From Butyrivibrio sp. MC2021 (GTDB taxonomy: Bacteria; Bacillota; Clostridia; Lachnospirales; Lachnospiraceae): a stretch of DNA of 64,000 bases. The notes beneath the pieces are model-generated. The model saw nothing but the letters and a program-made list of their open reading frames with translations, was not told where the DNA came from and did no database searches. The DNA lies in contig NZ_JHXX01000011.1 of the NCBI RefSeq assembly GCF_000621605.1, forward strand, positions 1 through 64,000, written 5' to 3'. Positions 62,328 through 64,000 of the stretch are shown piece by piece (within the stretch, counting starts at the first letter, position 1; each line of letters opens with the position of its first letter). The position numbers were made by a program, and so were the translations under genes.

Positions 62328-62819
62328 TTACTTGATTCTCTTATATGTTCTGTAGGTATATGTGATGTCGAAATAGACCTGCTCATCGCTCTCGTCAACG
62401 AGCTCCCACTCCGGATCCCGGTCCAGATTCGGGAAATAGGAGTCAGCCTGATATTCCTTGTCTATGAAGGTTACGATGGCTTCATCACAGACATCAAGAA
62501 ATTCCTTATATACGCTTGATCCGCCGATGATAAATACGTCATTGGTATCAAGGTCGCTTACGGAAGAAAGAAGCTCTTCCTTGCTGTGAACTACCAGTGC
62601 GTTCTTAACTGTATAATCCTTCCTGGTGGAAAGAATGATGTTGTCTCTTCCGGGAAGCACTACCTGCTGCGGAAAGGTCTCCAGGGTCTTTCTGCCGTAT
62701 ACGATAGTCTTTCCTATGGTGAGACTTCTGAAGTTCTTCTGATCTGCAGGGATGCTCACCAGGAGCTGCCCCTTGTTACCAATGGCCCAGTTGCTGTCTA
62801 CTGCTACTATTGTTTTCAT
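62328..62819 (-). CDS. folA: Dihydrofolate reductase
   Basis: The protein has 163 residues, normal for the family. VDSNWAIGNKGQLLVSIPAD holds the substrate-binding loop, GKTIVYGRKTLETFP the NADPH site, and VFIIGGSSVYKEFL the conserved GG turn. It reduces dihydrofolate to tetrahydrofolate with NADPH. It starts 16 bp after the thyA stop; the pair regenerates the folate that ThyA oxidises. The usual Asp/Glu at the active site (position about 27) appears as Asp in IPADQK. Confidence 0.93.
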   Translation of the reverse strand: MKTIVAVDSNWAIGNKGQLLVSIPADQKNFRSLTIGKTIVYGRKTLETFPQQVVLPGRDNIILSTRKDYTVKNALVVHSKEELLSSVSDLDTNDVFIIGGSSVYKEFLDVCDEAIVTFIDKEYQADSYFPNLDRDPEWELVDESDEQVYFDITYTYRTYKRIK

Positions 62820-62835
62820 AAACTCTCCTCTTTTT

Positions 62836-63687
62836 TTATATAGCGATAGGTATATCTTTTATCTGTTCCCCTGCAACCTCGTAGCCCTCAAGGGAAACAT
62901 CATTTCTTGTGAATTCATAGAAGTCCTTCACGTCAGGGTTCAGGTGGAACTTAGGTGCGGGAAGGGGCTTTCTTTCAATGAGCTCCTTGATAAGAGGCAC
63001 ATGTCTGTCGTAGATGTGAGCATCTGCGATAACGTGTACCAGCTCGCCAACGTTCATGTCGCAGACCTGAGCCAGCATGTGCACAAGAACCGCATACTGA
63101 ACCACGTTCCAGTTGTTGGCAGCAAGAACGTCCTGGGATCTCTGGTTTAGAACCGCATTAAGAGTAAGCCTGTCCTCGCCCTTTTTCTGGGTTACGTTGT
63201 AGGTAACGCTGTAGGCGCAGGGGTACAGGTTCATCTCATGGAGATCCTGGAAAACATAGGTATTTGTCATTATTCTTCTGCTGAAGGGGTTGTTTTTAAG
63301 ATCATAGATAACCCTGTCCATCTGGTCGAACTCGCCCTCTTTGTAAATGCTCTTCTGGGCAATCTGATAGCCGTAGGCCTTTCCTATGGAACCGGTCTCG
63401 TCGGCCCACTCATCCCAGATATGGCTGTTGAGGTCATGGATGTTGTTGCTCTTTTTCTGATAGATCCAGAGAACCTCGTCTGTGGCACTCTTAAGGGCTG
63501 TCTTTCTGAGAGTCATGATAGGAAACTCTTTGGACAGGTCGTATCTGTTTACCACTCCGAATTTTTTGATGGTGTATGCCGGCTCCCCGTCCGGCCAGTG
63601 AGGACGTACCTTCTCCCCCTCGGTGGATGTTCCGTTTTCCAAAATATCTTTGCACATGTTTATGAAAATCTCATCTGCTAATGCCAT
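62836..63687 (-). CDS. thyA: Thymidylate synthase ThyA
   Basis: The protein has 283 residues, close to the family length. Cys157 in LYPCAYS is the catalytic cysteine; NPFSRRIM supplies the phosphate-binding arginines, LNQRSQDVLAANNWNVVQY the substrate site, and HIYDRH the closing motif. It makes dTMP from dUMP with methylene-tetrahydrofolate. The usual His after the Pro-Cys is Ala here. AGGAGG lies 5 bases before the ATG. It heads a thyA-folA operon. Confidence 0.93.
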   Translation of the reverse strand: MALADEIFINMCKDILENGTSTEGEKVRPHWPDGEPAYTIKKFGVVNRYDLSKEFPIMTLRKTALKSATDEVLWIYQKKSNNIHDLNSHIWDEWADETGSIGKAYGYQIAQKSIYKEGEFDQMDRVIYDLKNNPFSRRIMTNTYVFQDLHEMNLYPCAYSVTYNVTQKKGEDRLTLNAVLNQRSQDVLAANNWNVVQYAVLVHMLAQVCDMNVGELVHVIADAHIYDRHVPLIKELIERKPLPAPKFHLNPDVKDFYEFTRNDVSLEGYEVAGEQIKDIPIAI

Positions 63688-63757
63688 ACCTTCCTCCTAT
63701 TTTTTTCATTATGAAATATTATGATATACGCAGAGACCTGATGCCGCTTGAATCCAC

Positions 63758-64000
63758 TTATCTGCTCCATTTGTCACAAAGCGAATTAATCTGGTCCGCA
63801 AACTTCGCCTTGTCCTTGTTGGTCATGCCCTCGGATCTGGCAATGATGCCCATAAGACGTGCCCCCGCAGCCTTAAGACGGGCATAAACATCCGAAACAA
63901 GGGTGGATTCCTTCTTCTTGATAGGAATCGGAATGCCCTCTTTCATTATCATTCCCGAGATGACATCAAACTCTGTTCCCGAATAGGGCGCATAAGTATC
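63758..64000 (-). CDS. C-terminal part of an unidentified protein (runs off right edge)
   Basis: The frame is open from the window edge to TAA at 63758. The 80 residues seen (TYAPYSGTEFDVISGMIM, then GIPIPIKKKESTLVSDVYARLK) have no start of their own that makes sense, so this is the end of a longer gene. The helix-rich C-terminus with GIPIPI is faintly like ketopantoate reductase (ApbA/PanE), but that is too weak to name it. It lies 70 bp upstream of thyA. Confidence 0.6.
   Translation of the reverse strand, partial: DTYAPYSGTEFDVISGMIMKEGIPIPIKKKESTLVSDVYARLKAAGARLMGIIARSEGMTNKDKAKFADQINSLCDKWSR

Noticed and set aside
1..64000. CRISPR array, prophage, tRNA or rRNA genes
   Set aside because: No regularly spaced short repeats, phage structural genes or recognisable tRNA/rRNA sequences were seen by eye.

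Overview
The window reads as a chromosomal segment of a low-to-mid GC Gram-positive anaerobe of the Clostridia, most likely Lachnospiraceae (Butyrivibrio-like). The reasons are the gene families together: BspA-type leucine-rich and InlB-type repeat surface proteins, a PadR/HAAS/DUF4097 operon, an LCP-family protein, a sortase-B-like lipoprotein, a cytoplasmic GH43 enzyme, and AGGAGG-type ribosome binding sites. The genus is an inference; there is no rRNA or other marker here. No tRNA, rRNA or CRISPR array was seen.

Layout. (1) 0-24 kb is an extracellular-protein region. It holds the start of an IS1182-type transposase at the left edge, three related secreted InlB-repeat proteins (338-3898, 8946-12134, 12287-15487), a three-gene operon of a Cthe_2159-like lipoprotein, a VTC-domain protein and a DUF4956 membrane protein (6943-4057), a 5'-truncated surface-protein remnant (7073-8887), and a 2694-residue LRR/VWA/putative cysteine-peptidase surface protein (15595-23679). 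(2) 24-40.8 kb is a metabolic and regulatory region: an AraC regulator, a parvulin lipoprotein translationally coupled to a flavoprotein, padR-HAAS-DUF4097, an L,D-transpeptidase, a structured RNA candidate that resembles the raiA motif, a 2-isopropylmalate synthase carrying a C-terminal AraC DNA-binding domain, a GH43 enzyme, a chemotaxis receptor, a MoxR-ATPase/VWA pair, and a sodium-dependent transporter. (3) 41-59 kb is an exopolysaccharide locus read almost wholly leftward: LCP protein, catalytically degenerate sortase-B-like lipoprotein, unknown exported protein, SH3 membrane protein, Wzz-like protein, initiating sugar transferase, GT2, GT4, flippase, GT4, polymerase, GT11 fucosyltransferase-like protein. 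It ends in CotH-VTC-DUF4956. One GT2 gene in it is inverted. (4) 59-64 kb holds an intracellular LRR protein, a DUF362 ferredoxin-type protein, a lipid kinase, folA, thyA and the end of an unidentified gene.

How it fits together. Most of the window serves the cell surface: secreted repeat proteins, wall remodelling (L,D-transpeptidase), polysaccharide synthesis and attachment (LCP), and two paralogous VTC-DUF4956 modules, one tied to a carbohydrate-binding lipoprotein and one to a CotH kinase at the end of the polysaccharide locus. The points most worth a second look are the duplicated VTC/DUF4956 modules, the LeuA-AraC fusion with an inverted repeat in its own promoter region, the pseudo-sortase, the giant surface protein and the structured RNA at about 30.2 kb.
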